Assembly: GCF_032854445.1 (NCBI RefSeq)
Contig: NC_088306.1
Span: 21,299,764-21,363,763 of the forward strand
DNA: 64,000 bases
Source: Liolophura sinensis
Lineage: Eukaryota; Mollusca; Polyplacophora; Chitonida; Chitonidae
Reading direction: 5' to 3'
A program made the translations under genes and the position numbers. How positions within the stretch are numbered: position 1 is the stretch's first letter; each line of letters starts with the position of its first letter. Shown here piece after piece: positions 44,570 to 57,154 of the stretch. Below the pieces are notes generated by a model. It made no database searches, was not told the DNA's origin, and was given only the letters and a program-made list of their open reading frames with translations.

Positions 44570-45844
44570 AAAAAGTTTGATATTGTACAACTATTATTTA
44601 CTGGATGTTACGCACCATTTCTAAAGAAAAATTTATAGTCACAGGTGAAATATATTGTTAGAGAATCCACAACGATAAAAATGCATGTCTGAAATGTACA
44701 CTGTCAGGCAGAAAGAAATCAATCGGTTGATTGGTCATCTGTCGTCGGATAAGTGAAATATTAAAGGGTAGAACAGCAATGAAAAAAATAAATCAATTCT
44801 CTTGTCAATCTGTCACTCAAGTGATAAAAAATGCAGCTGTTTTAATACTATTTCACCTACAATTTTTAAATTATCATGATATATATATATATATATATAT
44901 ATGATATCTTCAGTGATGAAGATGATTTCTTTTGATGGCAGCTCAATTATAATGAATGATGTGCGACAAAATTAAATCTTAAAAAAAAGTTTGTCCCAGA
45001 TAGATTAAATACATAATCAGACGATACCGTACTAAAATCCACAAACGTACTGAAAAATAAATTAAAAAATGCATATATTTAAATCCATTGATGTATGTGA
45101 GATATCAAACCTTGAGGTTACGTCATTCTGTGTATTGGAAGTTTGTCGTCTTTTTCTGTACTATACCGTGTCCTGAAACTGTGCCGATGAGTACTAATCG
45201 CCCACCTGTTGGAAATCTCGCTTCCAGTGCGCCGTATTATTTTATAGGCCTTTTTTTGTCATCTGATTATAAATTACCTAGTTCGTTGGTCTTGTCCTTT
45301 AAAGACCCTTGTGTGGTGACGCTTCGGCCTGTGCCTAGGCTATGTTACTAATAGCTCTGTTGAGCTATGATTACATATATTATCACAGCTTTGTCCGTTT
45401 CATATGCTTACCTTGAACACCTGTGTACTTCGCGTGCTGTCTCCACTGAATGAGACCACAAAAAAAAAAATCTGCACGAGCTTAAACCTCTTTTAAAATA
45501 TGACAAATTTCAATCCACCGTGTTTGAAGGTAAACCCCTCACAATGAGGGAACCACGAATACAAGCGATATCAATATCAGTACAGATTTACCAGTGATGA
45601 CACATGGGGATACCTAGCTGAAACTGACATCTGAGACGTCTGTGAGCATGATCATATTTAACGGCTGTAGCACCCTTCCATTAGAGACAGAACGCGTGGA
45701 CCAATATATGTAATCACCGCCTTTAAGCTTTAGCCAAGTAAATGACAAAATTCTGCGGTTTTAGCGCGTTAGTAACTATGTGATGTACTTCACTGGTAGA
45801 TGTTTACAGTTTCTGTCCTTTAAAATGTTTCTCTCTTTAAGTTT
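44570..45844. other. No gene recognised; (AT)n at 44878-44902
   Basis: Contains a very degenerate SINE-like stretch near 44705-44795. The 87-codon frame at 45088-45351 has no recognisable domain. Confidence 0.4.
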
Positions 45845-46720
45845 ATTAAACTTACGTCTAGCCCTTTCGCACATCGCTCACTAGAATGGAGCCGACATTC
45901 AAACAAACCATCGTTATCATCTCATGGAAATCTTCAGTCTGTACACGTTCCTCGCTTGAATACATGTATGGACTTCTATTTTTATGCAGTTTTAATTTAC
46001 CCACAAGACGCAGTTTGAAGACTGCAGACTTTTACCATTTTGGGCACACACTTATTAAAGGCACGCCGTGAATACGATAAAAAATTAAAAATAAACCTGT
46101 AATTTCGGTTAGCTCACGGGATTTGTGAGGTTCAAGACGTGACGTGAAGTGCAGAGGTTTCTCCCCGGTAAACGTCCATCAGTAAACCTCACCCTCTTCA
46201 CTCAATTGAAATATATGACAGAAAACATTTATCAACTGAATAAATTTATGTTCGGCAATAATTATACAATATTGTGAAAATGTACTTTTACCTAAAGTTT
46301 TTCTATACCGCATATATTTGACACTAAACCTTTATTCCGGGTTTCTTCAGGAAACTCGTTTGTTTCGTGCACGACCAGGTATACCGAGGTTTCCCCAGGG
46401 GTTTGCCTATTTTTTTTTTTCATCTATAAAAATCTGACCGCAGACGTTGATGTGAAACATTCTTGAATTACTGAGCCAATCAAATACATGGACAGATAAA
46501 TGTATGTTGCAAATAAACGAATAAAATATTATAAAACTCTGTGTAGAATTTAAATTTTGCCCAAACCCAAACGCTAGCCTTGTGGAGTGTGTTCATGGCC
46601 CATATCATGGTATTTGGGTCGGTGGTTCCATACGGGGCGTTATGTACAGGTACGTTTAAACAGGAGCATAAAATCCACTTAATGTCAGTCCATGTATAAC
46701 AAGACAGAGATACGTCGCAA
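45845..46720. repeat. Dispersed segment, copy 2
   Basis: Partner of 42783-43510 in the same orientation. The shared SINE remnant is at about 46380-46495, and additional AT-rich sequence makes this copy longer. Confidence 0.75.
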
Positions 46721-47260
46721 TCGTCGATTGAAGCACGTCCATGACACACGCCTTCAGAATCTTTCATTCTTTCTTTGTATGGCCCAAGTCGAAATTTCCG
46801 CTAAAATGTTTGAAGACCACACATTTCCAACATACACTATAAGGTATGTAGTTTTCCATCAGCCTGTTTATTATTTCCACGAAATCTGTTAGATAGGCCT
46901 GTATTACATGGTAAACACCGAATGATGCACGTATTCATGTCACTATGGTAGTGTAAGTGTCAATGTACCCGGGTTACGTGTTACTTGATACTCGTTATTA
47001 TTCGCTTCTCTACTTGAACATCCCTTTTATCCGAATGTAGGTTTCAGTTTTCCTTCCCGGTAAGCTACCTCTCGGGAGGTCTGAATACTTTTTTATTTAA
47101 ATTATCCAAGTATCTTTCTATTCTGTCCGCTATCCAAAAGGAATTAATTTTATACTAGATAACTGGAGGTTTTTTTTCACCTTTGAGAATACAGGTTATG
47201 AAACCCTGTCTTGATTTGAAGAGAGTTCACCATTTTTGTAAACATAATTAGCAACTTTTA
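46721..47260. other. No gene recognised
   Basis: Nothing identifiable. Confidence 0.4.
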
Positions 47261-47545
47261 TTAAAAAATATAATTTAAATCTAACCCGAAAAATTGGGGA
47301 AAATCAGCGATGAACCCATCAGATCCTGGACGTTTCCCTCTTTTAGACTTTTTGAGTGCTTTCAGCATTTCCCTTTTACTAGATCTCCTTATTGATTCAG
47401 ATTCCGTTAAGTTTAGTCTAGGAATACTATCAGTGTTTAGTATATCCAAGTCCAGCTCTTGTCTTGGTTTTCCTTGGTACAATATGCCGAATAAAGTATT
47501 TCATTTTGATTTGTTATTATTGTTAGAGGTTTGAACTTCCTCTCC
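47261..47545 (-). pseudogene. L1-like reverse transcriptase fragment
   Basis: The minus-strand frame contains MLKALKKSKRGKRPGSDGF followed by IADFPQFF, the conserved segment (E-x-x-x-A-x-K..GKSPGSDG..EFYK-F-W) just before motif A of L1-clade ORF2. Only about 90 residues remain. Confidence 0.75.
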
Positions 47546-47557
47546 AAAGAAGTCTAG

Positions 47558-47690
47558 TTTGGCTGACGGTCGTGGGTTTCCCCCGGGCTCTGCCCGGTTT
47601 CCTCCCACCATAATGCTGGCCGCCGTCGCATAAGTGAAATATTCTTGAGTACGGCGTAAAACACCAATGAAATAAATAAAATAAATTGAG
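47558..47690 (+). mobile_element. SINE family 1, 5' truncated
   Basis: Very close to consensus: GACGGTCGTGGGTTTCCCCC, CTCTGCCCGGTTTCCTCCCA, ATAAGTGAAATATTCTTGAG and the ATGAAATAAATAAAATAAAT tail. Confidence 0.9.
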
Positions 47691-47899
47691 GTTTGAATAT
47701 GGTGCTGGCTGAGTGGATCAGCATAAATTCCACATGAAATTCTATCATCCAGAACACAACATGCATTAAGCTGACTTGTTTGGGATCTGGGGGGGATCGT
47801 GACTTGTGGAATACCGTGTAATAACTTATCAGTGATGACATATTGATCCCTTGCAGTTTAGTGTTCAACTGACACAAAAATCATACTTTTTCACGATTC

Positions 47900-48440
47900 G
47901 TCAGCGTCAGCTCAACAGATCCTCTCTTTGGTGAGTAGTAGGGAAAAAAATAATAATTTCACACTTCGTTAACTCGACTGCTGCTCTTTGACTGATGGTA
48001 TAGAAATAAATGACAGTTCCACAGTTGGTAAACCCAGCTGGACTTTTTTGGCCGATAGCATAGAATGAAATGACAGTTTCACAATTGGTCAGCCAAACTA
48101 GACTTCTTTGGCCAGAGGCATAGAAATAAATGACAGTTTCACAGTTAGTCAACAATGCTGAACTTCTTTGGCCGGTAGCATAGAATGAAATGACGGTTTC
48201 AGAGTTGGTCAACCAAACTAGACTTCTTTGGCCAGAGGCATAGAAATAAATAACAATTTCACAATAGGCCTGCTCTGAATTATCTCCCTTGTTACATGAC
48301 AGCTACGATGAAGTAAAATGAGATTAGTTTTGAAGTTTTTTAGAAATAAATGACAGTTTCACAGTTAGTCAACCCAGCTGGACTTCTTTGGTCGGTGGCA
48401 TAGAAATAAATGACAGTTTCATAATAGGCCTGATCTGAAT
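47900..48440. repeat. 60-bp repeat (TAGAAATAAATGACAGTTTC type)
   Basis: Five clear units at 47900-48260, then a 90-bp interruption containing ATTATCTCCCTTGTTACATG, then further units to 48440. The interruption itself recurs at 48431-48470. Further units lie at 49960-50100. Confidence 0.85.
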
Positions 48441-48527
48441 TATCTCCCTTGTTACATGACAGCTACTATGACGTAAGGTGAGGTTAGTTTTTCAGGCGTG
48501 AACCTACGAGAAATGGAACCTCGCCGA

Positions 48528-48760
48528 TTATTTATTTATTTATTTATTTATTTACTTATATAATTGGTGTTTTACCCCGTACTCAAGAATATTTCACTTA
48601 TACGACGGCGGCCAACATTATGGTTGGCGGAAACCGGGCACAGCCCGGGGGAAACCCGACCATCCGCAGGTTGCTGACAGACCTTCCCACGTACGGCCAG
48701 AGAGGAAGCCAGCATGAGATGGACTTGAACTCACAGCGACGGCATTGGTGAGATGCTCGA
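48528..48760 (-). mobile_element. SINE family 1, missing only the extreme head
   Basis: Minus strand from CTGTGAGTTCAAGTCCATCT to a (AAAT)n tail at 48528. Confidence 0.9.
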
Positions 48761-49084
48761 CGATAAAAACAAGTAGTATTTAGGCTATGTGACGACCGTG
48801 GCAACAATATGGGAAAAAACATGATATCAGCCTTTGAGAGAAAGTCGACAGACCTTAAACCTTAAGTCGAGGTTTTTCAGTTTAGGTAGAATATATATAT
48901 TTGATGAAGTTTGCCGAAGCTGTCTATTGTATCTAATAAGGACAAGGACTTATCTCGGAATGGGTTTAAAAAATATATCGTTTAACTTGGGCTTTCCAAA
49001 TCACTCTACAAAATTAAAATCTGTCTTTAAAGTAGATCTTCAACTAGCTTATGCTGCTTTCACTTCGAAACTTACCATTTTCTG

Positions 49085-49935
49085 AGGCCCCACCTGGCCT
49101 CAGACCCCAATTAATTTTCCTTCAGCGACAATGTTAACGTTAAGCGCTGTAGCTCAGTCCCAAACATTACGTGGCCAATAAGCTTTCGCCCAGCCATAAA
49201 AAGCTTGACATAGGTTGACCGTCAAAATCTGGATCTTTCTATGCCGGCAGCTGGGAGGTGGCCTAGCAACTCCAAGGAGACGTCAATCGGAGCCTCCTCA
49301 GTACCTGTCTCCTTATGTCATCTCGCCCATACCTGCCCAAAACTTAGACAATTTCCACCATTTTGATACGAAGCATCCACCTGTACACCGTACACCCTAA
49401 AATACACAGAATTACATTTCCTCCTCACCGGAAACGGAAGTGCTAAGGTCCTGATTCCACCTGGCCTCGGACCCCCATTAATTTCCATAAGCGACAATGT
49501 TAACGTCTAGTGCTGTAGCTCAGTCCCAAACATTCCGTGGCCAATAAGCTTTGGTGCATACCTGGCCCAGCCTGTGAGAAATAAGCCATAAAAATCTTGA
49601 CATAGGTTGACCGTCAAAATCTGGACCTTTCCATGCCAGCAGCTGGGAGGCGTGCCTAGCAACGCCAAGGGGACGTCACTCGCAGCCTCATCACTACCTC
49701 ACACCTTGTGTCCTCTCACCCAGAATTTCAAACTTTCATCAATAAAGCTCATAAATCCTCAAAGTTTAGACAGTTTCCTGCATTTTAATACCAAGCATGC
49801 ACCTGTGCACCAAAAATGGACGCCTGGGAGCAAAAAAAGACTTTATACCCTAAATTTCACAGAACTACAATCGTCCCTACGGAAAAACGGAAGTTGTAAT
49901 GGGGGTCTGTGTCCACCTAACCACAGTTTACTCCT
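49085..49935. repeat. Direct duplication of about 370-480 bp
   Basis: Copy 1 (49085-49450) and copy 2 (49451-49935) share CCACCTGGCCTC, GCGACAATGTTAACGT, GCTGTAGCTCAGTCCCAAAC, TGACATAGGTTGACCGTCAA and ACGGAAGT in order. Copy 2 has two small insertions. Confidence 0.85.
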
Positions 49936-49959
49936 AGAAACGCTCCTCTAAAACGAGAG

Positions 49960-50100
49960 ATCAAGGGGGATAATTCGGTGCAGCCCAATTGGTCAGCCCA
50001 ACTGGGTTTCTTTGGCCGGTAACATAGAAATAAATGAGAGTTTCACAATTGGTCAGCCAAACTGGATTTCTTTGGTAGCCATTTTTTATAGAAATCAATA
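49960..50100. repeat. Outlying units of the 60-bp repeat
   Basis: GGTCAGCCCAACTGGGTTTC, ATAGAAATAAATGAGAGTTT and a second unit, separated from the main array by the 49.1-49.9 kb duplication. Confidence 0.75.
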
Positions 50101-50194
50101 ATAATTTAACACTTTGTCCATCAGTCCGACTGATCCGCAGCTTCCTGTAACTGTGAGGAAAATAATATCCAGCTTCATCGGTCTATCTCCTTCT

Positions 50195-50455
50195 GAATGG
50201 CGTATGTATGTATGTATGTATATATGTAAGTATATATGTAAGTATATATGTAAGATGTATGTAAGATGTATGTATATAAGTATATATATAAGATGTATGT
50301 ATGTATGTAAGTATATATGTAAGATGTATGTATGTAAGTATATATATAAGATGTATGTATGTATGTAAGCATATATGTAAGATGTATGTATGTAAGTATA
50401 TATGTAAGTATGTGTGTATATATGTGTATATGGATGTATGTATGTATGTATGTAT
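50195..50455. repeat. TGTA/TATA-rich microsatellite
   Basis: Compound (ATGT)n and TAAGTATATATG units. Tyrosine/histidine or cysteine/methionine repeat frames on either strand are artefacts. Confidence 0.97.
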
Positions 50456-50560
50456 GCTTGGGGTTTCACGTCATACTTAACAATAATTTTTCAGTCATAT
50501 GACGACGAGGAGTTATTAGAGTCATTGTGTACATGGAGGTGTACCTGGCAGCTGAGGTTA
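50455..50560 (-). mobile_element. SINE family 3 tail fragment
   Basis: GCTTGGGGTTTCACGTCATA and TTTTTCAGTCATATGACGAC match the tail half of 39605-39985; the microsatellite abuts its end. Confidence 0.75.
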
Positions 50561-51404
50561 AATGATAGTTTCACGCATTATAAAGTCAACTATATTCAAC
50601 ATCGCGGATTGATATAATTAAATGATAATTTTTGCTCGATCAGTCCATTGGGTAATTCAAAATGTCAATGATATCTTCAGGCTTCAACAGCCCAAGTTGT
50701 TCCCGTATAACTAAAAAATAAATGTTAATTTCAGGATTGATCAACACATATCGGATAGTAAATGATTGTTTGACGCAAAATCGTGTTCAATGTCTTCTTC
50801 CTGAATTTAAGATGCGCTCCACCTAATCACGAGGCCCATCGGATGTGGGCTCAACCCCGGTCTTTAACAAAGAATTTATGGGCTCTCGTTTTTCGCAGGG
50901 GCATTGAGGACTAATACCAGTCGAAGACGCTTACGTGGGACTTTACGTTAGTTGATTAAAAATCTATATTTTCCATCAATACGACCTTCAAGGCCTTACG
51001 TCTCTGGTTCCCATAAAACTGACCGTTACCATACACGATAAACAATCGATCAAACAATAAATATATCAGCCAATTAAAAATGCAGATCTCCAACACAGTT
51101 AAATGGACAAATTTCTGCACTACAGATAGAAGGGACAAAATTCGAGATTTCGGTCCTACATTATATTAGGACAGCGTTAAGAAATCGTTTAAAAAATGCA
51201 TTAACACGGATTCCAATTCGGATCACAACAAAAATGTATTGAATTGGTCCATATAACCTCAGGTAAATCTGAGCACAAAATTTAATCCAACTCCGTGCAT
51301 AACTTATTTCATAAAGCTGCTGATAGAAAGACAAAAAAGCAAACAAATAATCGCTGGCAAAAACATAACCCCCTTGACTGAGGTAATCAATCAATCTATC
51401 AGTA
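50561..51404. other. No gene recognised
   Basis: Open frames at 50956-51138 and 51161-51412 (minus) have no recognisable domain. Confidence 0.4.
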
Positions 51405-51660
51405 TATCCCATTGCACAATCGCACCATGGCTCTATCGTCTCATTGCGTAACCGGTGAAAAACGGCCTCTTGTCAGTTTACGCAGTATGGGTTTTTTTCT
51501 ACTGTCCATGTAAATGCATAAATAGTAGTAATCCACAGGACCCCCCCCCCCCTCCCGGCCCCCCAAGCTCCATGGTTTAAGCAGAATTAGTGAGGAAATG
51601 CAGTGATGTTAATTGCAATTAAATCATAGCTGTTTGTGTCGACGCACAGATCCATCAAAT
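51405..51660 (+). repeat. Dispersed family X copy
   Basis: GTAACCGGTGAAAAACGGCC, TACTGTCCATGTAAATGCAT, AAGCTCCATGGTTTAAGCAG and GCAGTGATGTTAATTGCAAT. A poly-C run (51540-51551) has been inserted or expanded in it. Confidence 0.75.
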
Positions 51661-51834
51661 TCTACATAGACCGTGGGTTCTATTCCGACTAGAGTCATAC
51701 TTAGGACTTTAAAAGGCTTTTCACGTTGCAGCGGGACTGAATGAACTTGGTTGTGCCGAAATAGGGTTTATGTTGTCTCCACTGGAGCATTTCTCGGTCA
51801 TAATGTGACCAGATGATTACCTGAATGGAGGGTG

Positions 51835-52080
51835 ATGGCTTTACGCCACATCAGCAGTATTACAATCACACTAGGGCCAGATCGATATCGGAATGAAAAG
51901 ATCTGCAGATCTGAAGTGCTGCAGTCGTATTTTTTCCCAGATCGGCACCAGGTTTAATGATTATGGCTTTATGCCAGATCGACAGTATTACAGCAAATAT
52001 CGTGCATCTCTAAATCGACACATGATTGGAATAAGTATGGCTTTACGTCACATTGACAGTATTACAGCCAATATTTGAAA
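51835..52080. repeat. Three spaced copies of a 30-bp motif
   Basis: ATGGCTTTACGCCACATC followed by GACAGTATTACAGC occurs at about 51836, 51962 and 52038. Confidence 0.6.
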
Positions 52081-52291
52081 CATGAAACGCCTGTTACCTT
52101 CGCCGGACAGTAATCCAAAGATTTTCTCTGGTCATCGCCCTATTATCAGTATTAGCGTGTAGCTGAATTGGTCACTGAAAGTTCAGTTTTACTTTCAGTT
52201 TAGAATCACCCGATGTAGCGTTTCAGTGACATTGTCTCCTGTTAGGAAATGAGGCTTTAACAACCTTCCGTTGATTCGCCGCTGTTATACA

Positions 52292-52515
52292 CACTAATAT
52301 TTATTTATTCATTTGACTGGAATTTAACGCCACACCAAGAACGTTTCACTTATACGACTGCGGTCAGCATCGTGGTGGGAAGAAACCGGGCAGATCCCGG
52401 CGGAAACCCACGATCATCCGCAGGGTGTTGGCAGAACTTCCCACGTACGGCCTGAAAGAAAGCCAGCATGAGCTGGATATGAATTCACAGCGAAAAAGCA
52501 TAGGTGAAAACCTCC
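52292..52515 (-). mobile_element. SINE family 1, nearly full length
   Basis: Minus strand from a head remnant near 52510 through CTGTGAATTCATATCCAGCT and the body to a (AAAT)n tail. The head after 52500 is scrambled. Confidence 0.85.
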
Positions 52516-53139
52516 TGGATCGATCTCCAAGTGGGCGCCGCGCTGCATGCTAGCAACGTTGGCCCTGACCATTACACACTGATGGTGATAAAATGAAATT
52601 GTTCAGGGTAAATGAAATCAAATGTATGTGGTGTTTGTGTAGGGTTGTGGCAAAATACGAAAGTTGCCGGCAAAATACGAAAGACAACAGTTTTGCAGTG
52701 GTAGGGGCAATACGGTCAATGTATGATTCAAGACAAGACCTTAGGCGCTGCATCTGTCAGTCGATGCCTCTATCGGTATGCGCTTTTTACCCTTGTGAGC
52801 CTCAAGATCTTCTCCGATGTGAACAGCCTAGAATCTGTGTATCACTAGTTGTAGCCACGTAACATTTATCATTTCGGAATGTCCGAAATGTGAATCAAAC
52901 ATCATGCAATCACTGGTAAAGAAGAACAATAGGAATGGTCAAGGCAACCGATTGGAGCCTTGAGGCTACAGTGTACAGACACTAGATGGCTGTAAACTAA
53001 CTGACCCTGGAATGCGCGGATAGCTTCAGTGACCTAGATAATTGTGTGGATTGGGCGAGCCTGTTGGTGTCTGTACTCACGTGGTTTAAGTCACGTACAT
53101 GCAGCAGCTATAAGGTGAGTGCTTCATAACGTTCATACG
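52516..53139. other. No gene recognised
   Basis: A short duplicated GCAAAATACGAAAG motif at 52650-52683; nothing else. Confidence 0.4.
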
Positions 53140-53300
53140 AGTGTATAAATGAATGAGCGCTTGGAGTTTAACGTCGTACTTAACAATTTTTCAGTCATAT
53201 GACGACGAAGGAATCCTTAGAATGCATGTAATGTGCCTCCTTTTTGCAGGACGGATTTCCACCACTCTTATATCTCGTACTGCTTCACTGAGACGCCTTT
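53140..53300 (-). mobile_element. SINE family 3 tail fragment
   Basis: GAGCGCTTGGAGTTTAACGT, CAGTCATATGACGACGAAGG and CTGCTTCACTGAGACG. It directly abuts the 40-bp array. Confidence 0.8.
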
Positions 53301-56130
53301 CCAATTACAGAGTAAATTCAGTCGGAACATCATACATCTGCTAGTTACTGTGTAAATTCAGTCAGCATATTATCCATCTGCTGGTTACTGAGTAAATTCA
53401 GTCAGCATATCGTACATCTCCTGGTTATTGTGTAAGTTCAGTCAGCATACAATACATCAGCTGTTTATTGTGTAAATTCAGTCAGCATATCCTACATCTG
53501 CTAGTTACTGTGTAAATTCAGTCAGCATATCGTACATCTCCTGGTTATTGTGTAAGTTCAGTCAGCATACCATACATCAGCTGGTTATTGTGTAAATTCA
53601 GCCAGCATATCATACATCTGTTCTTTATTGTGTAAGTTCGGTCAGCATATCGCACATTCTGCTAGTTATTGTGTAAATTCAGTCAGCATATTCAACACCT
53701 GCTGGTTATTGTGTAAATTCAGTCAGCATATCGTACATCTGCTAATTACTGTGTAAATTTAGTCATCATATCATACATCTGCTAGTTACAGAGCAAATTC
53801 AGTCAGCACATCATACATCTGCTAATTACTGTGTAAATTTAGTCAGCATATCAAACATTTGCAGGTTATTGTGTAAATTCAGTCAGCATATCGTACATCT
53901 GTTATTTACTGTGTAAATTCAGCCGGCATATCGTACATCTGCTAGTTACTGTGTAAATTCAGCCGGCATATCGTACATCTTCTAGTTACTGTGTAAATTC
54001 CGTCAGCATATCGTACATCTGCTGGTTATTGTGTAAATTTAGTCAGCATATCATACATCTGATAGTTACTGTGTAAATTGAGCCCGCATATCGAACATCT
54101 GCTGGTTACTGTGTAATTTAGTCAGCATATCATACATCTGGTGGTTACTGTGTAAATTCAGTTAGCATATCGTACATCTGGTAGTTACTGTGTAAATTCA
54201 GTCAGTATATCATACATCTGCTGGTTATTGTGTAAATTTAGTCAGCATATCATACATCTGCTAGTTACTGTGTAAATTCAGCCGGTATAGCGTACATCTG
54301 CTAGTTACTGAGTAAATTCAGCCGGCATATGGTACATCTGCTAGTTACTGTGTAAATTCAGTCAGCATATCGTACATCTGCTGGTTATTGTGTAAATTTA
54401 GTCAGCATATCGTACATCTGCTAATTACTGTGTAAATTCAGCCGGCATATCGTACATCTGCTGGTTACTGTGTAAATTCAGCCGGCATATCGTACATCTG
54501 CTGGTTATTGTGTAAATTTAGTCAGCATATTATACATCTGCTAGTTGCTGTGTAAATTCAGCCGGCATATCATACATCTGCTAGTTACTGTGTAAATTCA
54601 GCCGGCATATCGTACATCTGCTGGTTACTGTGTAAATTCAGCCGGCATATCGTACATCTGCTGGTTATTGTGTAAATTTAGTCAGCATATTATACATCTG
54701 CTAGTTGCTGTGTAAATTCAGCCGGCATATCGTACATCTGGTAGTTACTGTGTAAATTCAGTCAGCATATCGTACATCTGCTAGTTACTGTGTAAATTCA
54801 GCCGGCATATCGTACATCTGCCAGTTACTGTGTAAATTCAGCCGGCATATCGTACATCTGCTAGTTATTGTGTAAATGCAGTCAGTATATCATACATCTG
54901 CTGGTTATTGTGTGAGTTCAGTCAGCATATAATACATCTCCTAGTTACTGGGTAAATTTAGTCAGCATATCATATTTTTGCTGGTTATTGTGTAAATTTA
55001 GTCCGCATATCGTGCATCTGGTAGTTACTGAGTAAATTTAGTCAGAATATCATACATCTCCTAATTACTGTGTAAGTTTAGTCAGCATATCATGCATTTG
55101 CAGGTTATTGTGTAAGTTCTGTCAACATATCATACATCTGGTAGTTACTGAGTAAATTTAATCAGCATATCGTACATCTGGTGGTTACTGTGTAAGTTCA
55201 GTTAGCATATCGTACATCTGCTAGTTACTGTGTAAATTCAGTCAGCATATCGTACATCTGCTGGTTATTGTGTAAGTTCAGACAGCATATCGTTCATCTG
55301 CTAGTTACTGTGTAAATTCAGTCAGCATATCGTACATCTGGTAGTTACTGTGTAAATTCAGTCAGTATATCATACATCTGCTGGTTATTGTGTAAGTTCA
55401 GTCATCAGATCGTACATCTGGTAGTTACTGTGTAAATTCAGTCAGTATATCATACATGTGCTGGTTATTGTGTAAATTCAGTCAGCATATCATACATCTG
55501 CTAGTTACTGTGTAAATTCAGTCAGTATATCATACATCTGCTGGTTATTGTGTATGTTCAGTAAGCATATTGTACACCTGCTGATCATTGTGTAAGTTCA
55601 ATCAGCATATTGTACTTCTGCTGGTTACTGTGTAAATTCAATTAGCATATCGTACATCTGGTAGCTACTGTGTAAATTCAGTCAGTATATCATACATCTG
55701 TTGGTTATTGTGTAAGTTCAGTCAGCATATCGTACATCTGATAGTTACTGTGTAAATTCAGTCAGTATATCATACACCTGCTGGTTATTGTGTAAGTTCA
55801 GTCAGCATATCGTACATCTGGTAGATAGTGTGTAAATTCAGTCAGTATATCATACATCTGTTGGTTATTGTGTAAATTCAGTCAGCATATCGTACATCTG
55901 GTAGTTACTGTGTAAATTCAGTCAGCACATCATACATCTTCTGGTTATTGTGTAAATTCAGTCAGCATATGGTACATCTGGTAGTTACTGTGTAAATTCA
56001 GTCAGCATATCGTACATCTGGTAGTTACTGTGTAAATTCAGTCAGCACATCATACATCTTCTGGTTATTGTGTAAATTCAGTCAGCATATCGTACATTTC
56101 CTACGTATTGTTTTAATTCAGTCAGCATGT
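53300..56130. repeat. 40-bp satellite array, about 70 copies
   Basis: Unit CTAGTTACTGTGTAAATTCA plus GCCGGCATATCGTACATCTG with recurring variants (CTGGTTATTG; TTTAGTCAGCATATCATAC). Variants alternate in parts, making 80- and 120-bp higher-order blocks; 54420-54600 and 54600-54740 are almost identical blocks. There are no unique spacers, so it is not a CRISPR-like array. Confidence 0.97.
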
Positions 56131-56215
56131 CTAGTTTGGTTCTGGGTTTCCCTTGGGCTCCTCCACCCATAATGCTGGTCGTTTAAATGAAATATTTGTC
56201 AGTGGCGTATGAAAA
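56130..56215 (+). mobile_element. SINE family 1 internal fragment
   Basis: GGGTTTCCCTTGGGCTCCTC, CATAATGCTGGTCG and a rearranged tail. Confidence 0.65.
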
Positions 56216-56697
56216 GGATGGGATGGAGCTGGGGGAGGGGAGTGGAGCCCCAGGGGGCAATTTCAAGTCGCCCAGCATGTGTTCTGCCTCCTGTATTTGC
56301 CCTGTTTTATGGCATATTTTCAGTCCATAACACTTACAAACGATGCTAATGTTTTATGAAGCCAGGCCAGCATGCTTTCTATCACAAAGAAAGTAAGAAT
56401 ATAAAACCTAGGTTTTTATTACAATGCTGGATAGGAATTCCCTTTTGTGACTTTATGGATGCTTCTGTCTCCCCGATCAGATGATCTCCATCTTAGCACA
56501 CACATTTTCAATATTTTCAAGGCTCCGTACATCTGTTTGTACTTTAATTTATCGAACTGGCATGTAGAAGATATCTCCGGACGCCTGGATTCATGGAGCT
56601 TCCGGGGCCTTGGTGGCCCCTGCATCCTCACCTATAATTGACGGGGATAATCGTTCCGCTTGCCAATGTACGACCCCACCACAGGCCTACAGGCCTG
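56216..56697. other. No gene recognised
   Basis: Overlapping open frames near 56420-56640 on both strands have no recognisable domain. Confidence 0.4.
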
Positions 56698-57154
56698 GGC
56701 CCATATTCATAAAGATTCTTAAGATTCAGCTAAGAATTTATACTTAAGTATGGAAGTTACTCTTAGCTAAGAAAATATTTAAGAATGCATTCATAAAATT
56801 TCTTAACGCGATTCTTAGCGAAGAAAATACTTAAAAGATAAGTTTTTCTCATACGCGTGTCCCGTAGCAACGAGAGAAGTCTCTAATAATAAAGATATTT
56901 TTTGGTACATCATGATGTCACGTGAGCAGATTAGAAGAGCGTTGAGCGGCCGTCAAGTTGTTGTTGTTTAAGAAATACTTAAGAAAAAGCTAAAGGTGGT
57001 CATGGGCACACTTAGAATTTAAGAATTTCTTAACAGTTAATTTTTTTTTAAGAAAGGCACTTAACTATTTTTTAGCAATTTAAGAATTTTTTAGTGGGTT
57101 TAAGAATTTTTTAGCGTTAAGAAATGCTTAAGAATCTTGAATGAATACAGGCCC
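56698..57154. mobile_element. MITE with TTAAGAAT-rich body
   Basis: Terminal inverted repeats GGGCCCATATTCATAAAGAT / ATCTTGAATGAATACAGGCC (about 27 bp with three mismatches) around 457 bp, in which AAGAATTT/TTCTTAA motifs recur in both orientations, so the element folds extensively. No coding capacity. Confidence 0.85.

Noticed and set aside
50095-50469. 124-codon Tyr/His/Ile-rich minus-strand frame
   Set aside because: Product of the TGTA/TATA microsatellite.
53300-56130. CRISPR-like array
   Set aside because: Units are contiguous with no unique spacers, and the genome is animal; it is an ordinary satellite. The same applies to the 31-, 41-, 42- and 53-bp arrays.
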